From: Siphonodentalium dalli
Taxonomy: Eukaryota; Mollusca; Scaphopoda; Gadilida; Siphonodentaliidae
Assembly (NCBI GenBank): GCA_032622095.1
Contig: CP136069.1
Location: 170,742,394-170,806,393 of the forward strand
Length of the DNA: 64,000 bases
Direction of reading: 5' to 3'
Below are positions 48,800 through 61,019 of the stretch, piece after piece. Each line of letters opens with the position of its first letter. Within the stretch, counting starts at the first letter, position 1. Position numbers and translations under genes: made by a program. Under the pieces are notes generated by a model. It saw only the letters and a program-made list of their open reading frames with translations, made no database searches and was not told the origin of the DNA.

Positions 48800-49299
48800 T
48801 TAAAGGCACGTGAGGCCTTAGATGTCGAAAATATTCATATTTGTTCCAATCAGCGTAAACAGAAAACATTAAAACGCATACAGTTTCGTTCATATATACC
48901 ATGACCATCGCGTAAACAGCATGTTATCATAAATATTTACTATATTTACCTAAGCAAGAGCCTGATTGTGTTACAGAAGACAACACAATGCTGCTGGCTA
49001 ATCACACACAAATGGCATAAACGCTCTTTATTCGTTCCATATCAGGAATTTACCAACAAAGAACGCTCTTTATGTTTACCATCATAATATAAACAAACAC
49101 CAGAAAAGTTACTTTTTATGCTTTTGTTTACATAACAATGGTCAAATATATGACAATAACATACTGTTTATGCGATATTTCTTATTTGTATACGGACACA
49201 GTCTGTCTACATTTTGTTGTTCTTTCTGTTTGTGGCCGTTTTTGACGGGTGGAAATATTTTCACAGGATACGCACCGCCAAGGCCAACCGTACCTTTAA
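48800..49299 (+). mobile_element. Family A copy 3
   Basis: Body 48804-49295 between TTAA (48800-48803) and TTAA (49296-49299). Closest to copy 2: AGGCACGTGAGGCCTTA at the left, GCCAAGGCCAACCGTACCT at the right. Confidence 0.8.
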
Positions 49300-50327
49300 T
49301 CGCAAATGGGTTATCCGAATGAACACAATGATACCGGGTCCAAATACTAATATTAATTATTTTCTTAGCCTCGGTTGGCCTTTTGTTCTCCTTGGTTTCT
49401 TGTATTCGGATCCGGTTTTAAATGTCATTCTCCATTGTTTTCATGTAAACTGATTTGATTTAGCTATTCCATCATCATCGATTTGTCTGCCAATCCGCTG
49501 ATCCGAGGTTATACAACGATGTTTTATTGTGTAAACTTACATGTATCACGATCTGCATGATTCCACTGCTGGTCGTCTATCCGATGGAAGACAACATACA
49601 CCGTGGTATTTCAATGTGTCTATTAATATACTTTTAACACTATAGACTGAGTTTATACTCGATGATTGGCGCGAACATTTCATGATGCGGAAGTGATTGG
49701 GTGGTAAAGGAATGAAATTGAATTGACATTGAATACAACATAATTGTCTGATTGATAATAGACCCAGGAAGTGCTGTTGTGTAGATAATTAATCCCATCA
49801 ATATGCAGGGTTAGTTTACACCCAATATGTCATCAGGTCAGGCACATCCTGGTTTCAACTATTCTAGTTATATTTAACTATTATAGTTGAATTCGACAGT
49901 CTAAAGTCCACCATATTCCTGTTTTTGTGGAAACTATGTGATTGCGCATTCCACTTCACAGCCAAATTTCAATCATAGCAGCATTTCAGCAAATAAACAA
50001 TTTCTCGCAACCGTTTGCGCCGGCTTGTTTTATTTAATAATGATCAAGTATGAAATTAAAAACAACATTAACATGATCACTCAATCGCGCCTTTATACCA
50101 ATATGTATACCCATTGGAAGTCAATTGACTTCCTTGCCATTGGGCCATCACTATTAATCATTTGCACGGATCAAGACATGTTATTTCAACATATACTCGC
50201 GCCAATAGGCAAATAATTGACATATAATGTTAAAGAGGTACATTGTGTGATTATTTGATTCTAAAATAAGCAGGTAGTGGAATAATACTCTTAATTAGTT
50301 ATACAGCCTGTGCTCCAGAAATAAACG
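49300..50327. other. No gene recognised
   Basis: A frame at 49938-50216 is unremarkable. No repeats seen. Confidence 0.35.
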
Positions 50328-50450
50328 CACATTATCTGCTTATAAAAGAACTTGTTTAAGGTATATAATTTGCTTAGACTCGCCTCATTTGAGTCGATAA
50401 TGTGCTGTAAATTAGAACATTTTAGTCACATTATCGACCCATAATGAGCT
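50328..50450 (-). mobile_element. Inverted-repeat element H, copy 1 (eroded)
   Basis: CGCACATTATCTGCTTATAA, GAGTCGATAATGTG and TTTTAGTCACATTATCGAC correspond, in inverse orientation, to 51051-51193. The far terminus is lost. Confidence 0.6.
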
Positions 50451-51050
50451 GTGAGCCACAGTGAAAACACATGTCAAAGAGCGTACACCTGAAAAGTCGT
50501 GAGTTGGCTTAGTCTAAACAGTATTTATTCCATGAATAATACGACATAAATTACAACATATCAGAATATAACATCATGGACCGGATTCGACATCAAGCTC
50601 ATGGGCTTATGCGAGTCGTTTCCGGGAATACTTTTTTATCCACCCCACTCAGCGATGAAGCGACTATCTGATTTATATAATATTATGTCGTACGATATAC
50701 TATCCTTAATCCATATCTGACTGTCGTTTCATGTAGTCGATTGTTACCATCGCAAGGTGGGGTGGGTCAATGTTCGCCAGATAATGGCATTGTGTAATTG
50801 TGTTTAGGAACTCTTCCCTATGTTTTCTGTATTGATTCAGAGATTTAGAATAATACTTCGAGTCGCTAAGGCGTCCAACATATTTCTTTTCACTTCTTTC
50901 CACTTCTTTTCATTAACGTGTTATTAATATGATATATATATATTAAATACATATATAAGTGAGAGATATATGAGGGTATTTTAATTCTATTTTTAAAGGA
51001 AATAATAATAAGGAAACATGTTCGAAATGAGTTGGCTTACTTGTGTCATT
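50451..51050. other. No gene recognised
   Basis: Spacer between the two H copies. A 65-codon minus frame (50706-50903) is Lys/Arg/Tyr-rich but unidentifiable. Confidence 0.35.
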
Positions 51051-51193
51051 GTCCGCACATAATCTGCTTAGAATCGCGTCATTACGAATTGATAATGTGA
51101 CTAAACGGTCACATATTATCGACTCAAACTGATGATATTCTAAGCAGATAATCTACATAATACAAGTTCTATTCTAAGCAGATAATGTGCGGT
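51051..51193 (+). mobile_element. Inverted-repeat element H, copy 2
   Basis: Ends CCGCACATAATCTGCTTAGA and TCTAAGCAGATAATGTGCGG are inverse. The inner stem GATAATGTGAC faces GTCACATATTATC. ATTCTAAGCAGATAAT is repeated near the right end. Confidence 0.75.
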
Positions 51194-51819
51194 TTATCGG
51201 GAACACGTTGGTTATTTCGTCACAACAAACAGACATGATGCCGATTTAGTATGGCACTGTTGTGGAATATTATTTTACGAAATAGCATGTTGGGTTATGT
51301 CTCTTGAATCGCATTCACAGAACGACGATGTCCATATTTACCTATTCTAGTTTAATACAAGTTGTGTCTGACCTTGTCAGTGTGCATGTATTCACGCCTG
51401 TTTCTCTGTCGCTCACTGCCACGCATGTTCGGTTACTTAACATTGGCCTCTCGTGGACCGTCTCCTATCCATGTCTATTCTCCTGAATGCCCTGTGGTCG
51501 GATATTTACATTGATACCACTGGTATTGATGCAATGAGACGATGTCTTTGAGGTTTATCATACATACATACATACCTGCATTGATGACCAGCAACAAATT
51601 TTTAATGACAACATTGTTTACTTTGTAGCATTGCTGACATTATTGAAAATATCTCGTATGTGTGTGGCCGGAATGCATGTGTACTCATAATTTCACATCC
51701 GTAAGGTCGGAATTCATGTAGAAGTTCTATGTATTTTTATTATATCCGTTTGCTTGAACGATTTATCATTTGTCTACTGTGAGTATACTGTACACGTGTA
51801 TGTCAGCAGTTTGTTCAAC
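51194..51819. other. No gene supported
   Basis: A 60-codon plus frame (51304-51486) is hydrophobic. A short (CATA)n run lies at about 51561-51578. Confidence 0.35.
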
Positions 51820-52330
51820 GCAAATTGGTATCGAGTACTATCGACAGTATGTTGGTCGGCTCGTCGAATATCTGCTTGGCCACCGAAATATTCCAGGTAG
51901 TTAAATAGCAGATTTCAAAAATCGATATATGATAAGTCTGAGCTTTGATCGGTGGGTTCATCGACTCGAATACAATATGTGTTACCCCCCCCCCCCCGAA
52001 GCCAAATAAATAGTAACTTTAGAGCGTTAATCCGGATCAAGTATCTTTAATGATCTTCTTGGTCTTTCTTCCACTCGTAAATATGACGTCAAGTTATGGT
52101 TTCGCGACTGAAATGTGGTGGTGAAAAATAACTGATTTTAAAGATCGATATATGATAACTCTGTGCCTTGATGGGTGGGTTCCTCGACTCGGATACAATA
52201 TTTGTTACCCACCCGAAGCAAAATAAATAGTAATTTAGGAGCGATAATAAGGATCATGCATCTTTAATCATCTTATTGGTCTTTCCTCTACTCGTAAATA
52301 TGACGTCAATTATGGCATAGCGACTGCAAT
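51820..52330 (+). repeat. Dispersed repeat E, copy 2, with internal tandem duplication
   Basis: Homologous to 4215-4460. The inner part (AATCGATATATGATAAGTCT ... CACTCGTAAATATGACGTCA) occurs twice, at about 51911-52093 and 52133-52312. The first copy has a C run at about 51987-51999. Confidence 0.75.
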
Positions 52331-53262
52331 GCCTTCGAGTCGTGAATTATAACCCAGATGCTCTTCGTAATCATGAAAGGAATAAGCATATTATTTATAG
52401 CTATAATCAGAACCAATTCAGCCGAAGCACGCTATTTACTGGCGATGTTCTGTTCAGATAACTGATTATCAGACAATCAGACGTCGGATTACTGACTGTT
52501 ACATCCATCACGAGAATATAGCATTAACATCAGCATTCCGCTTATCATTATTGCCTAACCTTATATCCGCAATATATTGTCAACCAATGCATAGTATACA
52601 TATATAATATGGAAATACGCACGCGAATGTATCGGTTATTAGATTTACCGACATTCTGCAGCCCATGTTGATATATGTTCGTTCATGTCTGCCATTGGGG
52701 ACTTTCTAGGTCACAAACAACTGATTCATTGAATGCCCTTTCAAATTTGTGTAGGGACACGCGATTCATCATTAAGCCATAAACGTAAGTTTTCAATAAA
52801 ATGCTTGATATCTCAAAAAAGGATTTTTCCAGAATAAAAGGGCTCAATGAGTGCATGCAGTTCTCACATCTGAATATCATGAGGGGAAGTTCAATGTTCC
52901 TTAAATTAAGTAATGATATATTCATGTTTTCGTTTAGAAGGCAACCACCCATAACTAAATGCTATCGCGTGTGGACAATTGTTAACTGCCGATGTATTCG
53001 CATCGAGAATTATAACTCAGCAGATGACATGAGTATGCATTGTAGGAATAAGCATATTACTTATAGCAAAGCAGTAGATCTTTTCACGTTTCTTTATCAG
53101 TTGTTGACGTGCAATGCTTGATATGTCTGGCATTTGGGGACTTTCGTGGTTATAGGCAGCTAATGCATTAACATGATGCCCCTTGTGATTTGGGTTGGGA
53201 AACCTGAGTCACCATTAAGCCACAGATGCACAATTTGCCAAACATTCCTAATGGATTTTGTC
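52331..53262 (+). repeat. Dispersed repeat F, copy 1
   Basis: Shares ordered blocks with 61020-61960: CTGATTATCAGACAATC, CATCTGAATATCATGAGG-, GAATTATAACTCAGCAGATG- and AATAAGCATATTACTTATAG-like words. A block with ATGTCTGCCATTGGGGACTT is itself repeated at 53122-53145. A 106-codon frame (52801-53121) lies inside but is not conserved in copy 2. Confidence 0.6.
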
Positions 53263-53289
53263 AAATAGAAATGTATTACACACATTTTT

Positions 53290-53326
53290 CACCCACTGAC
53301 CGACGCGCGAAGCGCGTCCAGTGGGT
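53290..53326. repeat. Strong G+C-rich hairpin
   Basis: ACCCACTG (53290) pairs with CAGTGGGT, and GACGCGC-GAA-GCGCGTC forms a 7-bp stem with a three-base loop, with an ACC bulge between. It resembles the terminal hairpins of Helitron-derived elements, but no CTRR follows on either strand. Confidence 0.75.
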
Positions 53327-53515
53327 GTCTATAATCGTAGGACTCATGTGTTTCTGCTGAATTGAACTAGTGCCTATGCGTTTCTGCTGAGCTGCACTGA
53401 CGTTTGATCGCAAAATAAAATTATAACCATTATCAAAGCACACGTATGGATAACACCGCCATAAACAGTGACATATTATGATGTTGAGCTCGTATCGTCA
53501 ATAAAATTAGAGTTA

Positions 53516-56500
53516 TCTATATCTATATTTGCGAATGTCTGTCTGTCTGTCTGTCTGTCTGTCAGTCTGTGTTCTATAGAAATTCACAGGGGACCATCTA
53601 GATGATGCCAAAGGGGTCTACTAGGAGTAGCTTTATACGAGAAAGATAATGGTCGGGGTTAGAATTTTCTAAAGTGACGCCGTTGTTGTCAGGGGCAGAA
53701 AATGGGGAGGGGCAGAAAACAAATTTGTCACCGATTGCCACCAAACTTATATATAACCATCCCCATAATATGAGGAATCTAATGGCGTGGTTTAAATATG
53801 GCAAAAGTCGCGCCGTTCGCGTCAGGGGTGCCAGGAAGGGGGGGGGGGGGCAGATTTTTGTTCTGTCGCCGATTGCCACGAAACTTACATATAATCATCC
53901 CCATGATATGAAGAATCCAACGGTGTGGTTTAAATATGTCAAAAGTGGCGTCGTTTGAGTCAGGGATGAACGGAAGGGGAGAGGGGCACCAAAATTGATA
54001 AACTAAATTTAGCGCCGATTTCCACCAAATTGATATATATTCTTCTTCATGATACAAGGAATCTAATTGTGCGATTTAACAACGCCAAATTGTTGTTTTT
54101 GGATGAGAGATTGGGAGGGGTCGGCACTAAATTTGATAATAAGTCGCCGATTGCCACCACACTTATACAAAATCATCCCCATGGTATGAGGAGTCTAATG
54201 GTGTGGCTTTTATCTGTCAAATGTGGCCTCATTCGAGTCAGGGTTGCATTGAAAGGGACAGGGGCACCAAAATTGATGCACAATTTTTTTAGCGCCAATT
54301 TCCACCAAATTGATATATATTCTTCTTCATGATACAAGGAATCTAATTGTGCGATTTAACAACGCCAAATTGTTGTTTTTGGATGAGAGATTGGGAGGGG
54401 TCGGCACTAAATTTGATAATAAGTCGCCGATTGCCACCACACTTATACAAAATCATCCCCATGGTATGAGGAGTCTAATGGTGTGGCTTTTATCTGTCAA
54501 ATGTGGCCTCATTCGAGTCAGGGTTGCATTGAAAGGGACAGGGGCACCAAAATTGATGCACAATTTTTTTAGCGCCAATTTCCACCAAATTGATACACGT
54601 TTTTATCCATCATACGAGGAATCTAATCGTGATTTAAAGACGCCATAGTTGTGCTGTTTGGGTGAGAGATGGAGAGGGGATAGTCGCCGATTATCACCAA
54701 ACTTATAAACAATCATATCCATGATATCAGGAGTGTAATCGTGTGTTTAAGGATGCCACAAGTGGGGCCATTCGAGTCAGTGGTGTATAGAGATGAGAGG
54801 GACACAACAAATTATATCTATATGTTTAGTATCGATTTCCACCAGATTGATACATATTCTTCTCTGTGATACGAGGAATCTTATCATGTGGTTTAGATAC
54901 ACCAAATTGGTGCCCTATGGGTGGGAGATATGGGGACCTTAAATTTGATACGAATTTGTATACTCGCCAATTTTCACCAATTTCATATATATGCATCTCT
55001 AATCTCTAATGAGTCTTAGTGTCTGCAGCTTGAGCCCGAAATAGGGACGGGAGGGTCACCAAAACCGATACAAATTATTTTTAGTACCAATTACCATCAA
55101 ATTCAGACACGTTCTTCTCAAATGATACAAGAAATAAAATCGTTCTGTCTGTCTGTCTTTTTGTCTGTCTGTGTGCGTCCTATATATAACTTCACGCGGT
55201 ACATTCGAGATGGTACTAATGCGTTCTAAGAGGGGTAACTTTTTACAAGGAAGATAATGGTGCGGGTTAAATTTTTCTAAAATGACGCTGCTGGTGGGAG
55301 GGGAAATTAAAATAATATGGTGAAATAGTTTTGTCGCTGATTTCCACCAAACGAATACATAATCACCTTCGCAATATGGCGTTGTTCGAGTCAGCGTTGC
55401 ATCAACAATTGATTTAATAAACCAAATTCCACCAAATTCATGCATGTTTTTCTCTAATGATATACCATGAATTAAATCACATTTGTGTCGTTTGCGTCAC
55501 GGATGATGAGCGGATATGCACTATCATTGATAAGATTGCTATTCGCCGATATCCACATATAAGTTATATACAGTCACAAGGCCATCTCCATATCATTTGA
55601 AGTGGTTGGGCGTTCACATTTCACAATCCCGGCATATGGTGACCCACATAATTCACTTGAACAATTATATCTTCTTAACAGTCATATTTATATGGGAATG
55701 ACAATCAAGGCATTCACACAATGAGCTAGCAAAAAGAGATAACTAGAAGTATTAAACGTATATTTAGCATTCTATTGAAGAGATACATGATTATATTCGT
55801 GCAAACTGAGAGACCTCGAACCGCCAGAGGATTGCATATATATAATAACAAAATTTAGTCTGTTCCATTCAATACAGTTTCCACAAAAAGTTACAATTTG
55901 TCAAGAGATATGGAAGGCCTGTTCAAAAATAGCGGTCACAGTGTGCAGTCAAATATAGTTTCTTCTGATATACAAGAAAATGCAGTTAGTAGCACAATAC
56001 TTTTCAGGATCCTACCAATACTGACATCTGACAAGGGTTTTAGAACAGACTCATCGACTGACATAAACAACTCAAAATATCGCTCTGTGTCTGGCACACG
56101 TAGCTGATATATATGCGCAGCAACATTTCGTTTAAACTAAGAATATTTAGCCAATATATAGCACCATGAACAGAGGAGCACCTGGAAATTTCTTTGAAAC
56201 ATCTGTATCTTCATGGAGATATGATAGCCAGGTGTCCTCGAGATCTTAGTCCAACCCACTAGATTGATTGATACATCTCAATATGTTAAACCCAATTATC
56301 ATCTTTTATCGAACTAATGTGTTTATGATGTTCATGTATCATATTATAACGTCTAATGTATACGCAGTTGTACATAAATAAATACTTCATTATTTGTGGA
56401 ACGAATTAATCGCGATAAACAGAATGACAATTGACAAGGTGAGCCACTACTTATATTCCATGACTGTAATAATCATGTTTTCTGATGCTATTTGAATATA

Positions 56501-56604
56501 CAATTTATGAGAAAACGTATAACACTTTAAGCAAGAGCATTCTCTGTTCCCAACAAATATCCACAGCATACATTAACCTGGGCAACGCCGGGTAACCCTT
56601 CTAG
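53516..56604 (+). mobile_element. Helitron-like element with internal tandem array, about 3.1 kb
   Basis: The proposed 5' end is TCTATATCTATATTTGCG (after host A), then (GTCT)n at 53535-53565. The 3' end is a hairpin ACCTGG-GCAACG-CCGGGT, AACCCTT, then CTAG at 56601-56604 before host T. These are the Helitron end rules. Inside are degenerate tandem units carrying GCCGATTGCCACCAAACTTA and CATCCCCATAATATGAGG, a second (CTGT)n at 55142-55170, and no helicase. Layout is like bivalve HINE/'pearl' elements. Several 90-110-codon frames inside are translations of the repeat. Confidence 0.65.
54016..54590 (+). repeat. 280-bp direct duplication, essentially identical
   Basis: 54030-54309 and 54310-54589 read the same by eye, so overlapping frames there share a run of more than 90 identical residues. 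The surrounding units are far more diverged, so this duplication is recent, or an assembly artefact. Confidence 0.9.
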
Positions 56605-57169
56605 TAACTTATAAAACTAAGAATTACTGCTAAAGTATTTCTACCAATTGAGTAACTAGATTCAGGTTGAGCTGGAACTTGAGAACTTTTTAATTTCAAC
56701 CAAATGAAATGTCGTTGAGAGTGGAAAGGGTTAAGGTTGGGAAGCAACGCAAATGACGTCATCGTAAACAAGACGCCTCAAAATCAAATCGTACACATGT
56801 GTCTCGGAAGCTGATTTAAATTCATTCATTTTGACAGTTTCTGTGTCCTAAGATATTACAAACTTGCGGGATATCTTTGAATGTGCTTAGGAAGGATTGT
56901 ATTGATATCTAATTTATTGGATTTACCTCCCAAAAAGGTGAGTTTAAGGCCTGCATTCGTTGAATGTGTTGTCAATCTTATTCTGACAGGGACAGCGCTC
57001 GTCTGCAACTGTAATTGGCTGAGTTCGCGTGTTTGAAGCAAAATGCAATAATCTGTCAAATTCTCTCAATAATTCTATCTAAATACATCTTACCTATTGT
57101 TCGGATCAGATCTCCCCGTCGAGAGAGCGATATATTTACCAACAAAACGACACTTGAGAAAATGATTGT
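56605..57169. other. No gene recognised
   Basis: Host sequence after the Helitron 3' end. Short overlapping frames only. Confidence 0.35.
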
Positions 57170-57189
57170 TAAATTTGTTTACGCTGGTT

Positions 57190-57480
57190 TACGCTGGATT
57201 TTTATCATCGAAACAAATCAATTTCTTCCATCTAAAAGATAATTACGTGCTTGATCCTGCCGTTTTAGGAATATATAAGTATTCCACGAAGAAACGCCGA
57301 GTCTCAGCTTAAAATTTTGTAAAAATAACAGGTTTACCGACATAAATCAATTTGAATGGCAAATCCTATATTAAAATTTATCATCGAAAACAAATTCTTT
57401 CTGCCATCTAAAACATAATTACGTGCTGGAATCTGTCATTTTAGGAATATATAAGTATTTCACCCAGACACACCAAGTGT
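57190..57480 (+). repeat. Two-copy tandem repeat, about 180 bp
   Basis: TTATCATCGAAA ... TAATTACGTGCT ... TTTTAGGAATATATAAGTAT occurs at about 57199 and 57377 in the same order. Confidence 0.75.
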
Positions 57481-57534
57481 TCCATATTGGACACCAGGGT
57501 ACATATTTGACAATTTCTACCTGATAATTGTGCG

Positions 57535-58480
57535 ACAGTACAGTCGCATTACTTTATAAGTCAACATTGGTCACTATCACTCGACAAATTTATTTCGGTC
57601 TATCGTATCAACCCCTATTTTCCCCGCATATAGGCTGACTAAGTGTCAACATTGGTCTTTATCGCTCTAATAATTTATATTGTTTCATCAGTATTAACCG
57701 CATATCCAATTATCCACAGGTAACCACAATTATCCACATGTAACCAACCCAACTCTAATAATCTAATCCCGGCCCAATTTATTATTTTGTCATCGGTATA
57801 GTCGAGTTATGTAAATATTTTTAACATGTGATCAACACTTATGCCTATGGTATTACGTGTACTATGCCGTATACATATATCAATTGCTATTCCTTTCTAT
57901 ATAATTCTGGTGCCATATTTTGATATAGAGATAATTTCATACCCCCCCCCCCCCAATTTTATACATTTGTCGCTACAGCACAGTCGCGATGCATTACATG
58001 GCAACATTGATCACTGTAGCTCTACTAATGTATGTCAGTTCATCGTATGAACTCCTGTTATTCCATATAACCAACCCAACATCTAATCCCAGCCCAAATT
58101 ATTATTTTTCTTTTCATCGGTATAGTTGTGTTATATACATATTTTATAATTTGATTCTAATTTTCATTGTACCACTATATAAGTCGATAAATAACTATTA
58201 TGGCACTATATAGAGATAAATAAGTTTCTGACACCCCCTATTTTATAGACTTGTCGCAACAATAGAGTTGAGATGCATAATATATCAACATTGGTCATTA
58301 TCGCTCTTCAAATCTATATCGGTATCAAACCATATTTCCCCGTATCGCCCACCCCTCCCCAATTTTTTCATTTGTATTATAGACTCGTTACATATACATT
58401 TTATCATTTGATACTGATATTCTGTATTTCTCTTCTGTTCAACAATGCCAAAATCATAACGGTGCAATGCCTTGTAACAT
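57535..58480 (+). repeat. Degenerate tandem repeat, units about 280-450 bp
   Basis: TCAACATTGGTCA-like words at about 57564, 57648, 57999 and 58287 are followed by TATCGCTCT and later CCAACCCAAC ... CATCGGTATAGT blocks at about 57745 and 58068. C runs at 57940-57953. Three short plus frames overlap it. Confidence 0.6.
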
Positions 58481-59627
58481 TTGCTTCAACATGCCGAGTT
58501 CCGCTGCAGACGATACAAAACTGACAACATTTTGAAATGTAAACATGCTTCAAACTCACCAGTCTATGTAAACATGCACTCAGATTCATACTGATACTGA
58601 GTCTATTGCATTCCCATCAACTTTTCATTTCTGAACGGTTGTGGGCTTCCCCCAAATTACGTCACACCGCACTAAATATAAATCTGAAATTAGTTGTGAT
58701 TGACAGGCGTAAACATGGTCACGTGCCAGTGCCGCCATGGCCGCTTCAACCCTGTGAAGCCGATTCTAAGAATCGGAATTAATAGTTGCAGGGTTTGTGA
58801 CTTTTCGTTCGGCGGTTGTTTTACTGACAATAAAGGGAAACAGCTAGCTTCCGGGATCCAAAATAATTTGTACAATAACTAAGACAGATCTTCTTGAAAT
58901 TATAAAAAATGTCAATTTATGTGGATCTCTTGGACTCAGAACGAATTATTGTTTAGATTGGCCAGGCGATTTGTCGCCCATGTTGTCAAAAAATAACAAA
59001 TCAACGGCCACGAATCAAAAATACATGAATGTCGGGTCTATCTGCTAAAACAACTACAGAACTAAAAAAAAGTTAAATGACATAACAAAACGTTCTATCA
59101 TTCCCCAGTACCGGCAGTAGTACCACCGCAGCCAAAACGAGCGAAGGGCAACACAATTCTACCACCAACCCCACCGAAACCCTCCCGACCTTACACAGCC
59201 GTATTATCAGCTCCAAAGATTGGCCAGTTGTACCCTAATTACAGTTGCATGCAATCCAAATTCCGGTGATTCTTGATTTTAAACTTTCGACCGCTCGTCA
59301 ACAATCTACTTTATTTGTCGATTTGTGAATTTCTCTTCCGGTATAACATGACGTCATGGATACTATTTTAACAACATTTAGCCACACCTTCGGAATTTCC
59401 ACACCGAGAGCACGTGACATGTTACTAGTTTTTTATTGGGGCACACATTTCTTGGAGCTAAGTTTTGATTGGCGGTAATTACAAGGAATCCCGGGTTTGG
59501 GAAATGAAAACTGAACGAAATGTCGTCAGATCCACTATTTTTTATATGTGGGTATGTAGTTTACTCCAGACTGCAAACTCACCAAAACCAAAGGTCCCAA
59601 GTCAAGGTCCAAAATCCCCAACACACT
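58481..59627. other. No confirmed gene; proline-rich stretch at 59113-59270
   Basis: After TTCTATCATTCCCCAG (an acceptor-like site ending about 59109) one frame reads a proline-rich stretch including PVPAVVPPQPKRAKG and APKIGQLYPNYS, ending near CCG|GTGATT. Composition stands out from the surroundings, but an alternative frame there is Ser/Thr-rich and also open. A small hairpin CCGATTC-TAA-GAATCGG lies at 58760-58776. Confidence 0.2.
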
Positions 59628-59885
59628 GATGTGAGGTATAATGATAACCATCTAAATAACCAATATAAGGATGTGATGTATAATGATAACTCAATCTAAA
59701 TAACCAATACAATGATGCGAGGTTTAATTATAACTCCATCTACATAACCGGCAATATAAGGATGTGCGGTTTAATGATAACCCCATCCACATAACCAATA
59801 TAAGGATGTGAGGTTTAATGATAACCCCATCAGCATAACCAATATAAGGACGTGAGGTTAATGATAACTCCATCCACATAACTAC
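59628..59885 (+). repeat. 44-bp minisatellite, about six units
   Basis: GATGTGAGGTTTAATGATAA then CC-CATC-ACATAACCAATATAAG recurs every 42-47 bp. Later units are most alike. Confidence 0.9.
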
Positions 59886-60169
59886 TAAATATGTCTGAAA
59901 ATTAAACCAAAAAAATTAAATTCCATGATGGCGTCCAATATGGACTGCCTATTTCTGCTCAAAAAACATGTATTTTGAATATATGGATGTTTATGGGGAG
60001 AAACCGATTATTTCAATGACATTTTAATTCACTTGGTGCCAAAAGCCGACCTACATGTATGGGAGCGCGTTTCGAGCGCGACTGTATCTTCAGCATATGT
60101 GCATCTTTAATAAGCCAACAATTGGAATCCTAACAGAAGATTGGCATCGGTCACTTGCGCATAGACATA

Positions 60170-60600
60170 ATTGATGATCTCTATGGGAAACAAAATTGAC
60201 ATTTAATAGACAATTTCGATTAAACGCAATAATTAGGGAATCTCTAATTGCGCTTAAGCCCAATGAGAATGCAATTAGACATTCCTTATTATGCTTAACC
60301 GCAATTACTTCCCATTGCACTTAAACACAATTAATATCTCTCTCATTAGATCACCCTTCTGCAAATAGTAGAATAATCCTATATTTGTTCCACCCATTGT
60401 ACCATGGAGATGGATTACACCACCTGAATTATAAGGAGTTTATGTACTATATATAATATATTATTCCTTATTAAGAGATTCATTATTTGAATATTCTTCA
60501 TTGCGCTTAAGCGCAATTAAATATTCCCTTATTGCACTTAAGCACAGATATTCCCATATTGTGCTTAAGTACAATTAGCTCTTCTTGCGCTTAATTAAAA
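60170..60600. repeat. Scattered TTGCGCTTAAGCGCAA palindromes
   Basis: A perfect 18-bp palindrome ATTGCGCTTAAGCGCAAT lies at 60500-60517. Variants such as AATTGCGCTTAAGCC, TTGCACTTAAACACAA, TTGCACTTAAGCACA and TTGTGCTTAAGTACAA occur every 25-60 bp, with CATTCCTTATT-like spacers. Confidence 0.75.
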
Positions 60601-61019
60601 ACGAAAAGCTATAATTGTATTGTAACTATTGGTTTGTCCTTTAATATTTACATACATCATGCCCACATATATTATAATAGAATAGTACTATTATTATTAA
60701 TAGTGCTCGTAGTAGTTAATACCACCTTACCGTTAATATTCTAGCATGGTTAGTTTCAAAATCATAACGTTAATTGTTATTGCTATTTGTGTGTACTGTA
60801 TATGTACATCAGTCATCAATTGAGAAACTTAAGCACAGCCTGGTTGAATATCTATCATAAATGGTGGGTTATTCCCAAATTCAAAAGCTGTTGGACCCCC
60901 CTCCCCGATAGCTTATCAATACCACTCAGGACAGGGGGTGATTTTCCTCAATTAATTGAATTTCTTGTTTGACATGTGGTACCAACCGATCCGTTGGAAA
61001 TTACAAGCCCAGTTTCTAT
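60601..61019. other. No gene recognised
   Basis: A+T-rich DNA with ATTATTAATA-type low complexity around 60670-60710. Confidence 0.35.

Noticed and set aside
53674-54648. Protein with repeated SPIATKLIYNHPHNM-like units
   Set aside because: The frames are translations of the Helitron's internal tandem DNA repeat and are broken between units.
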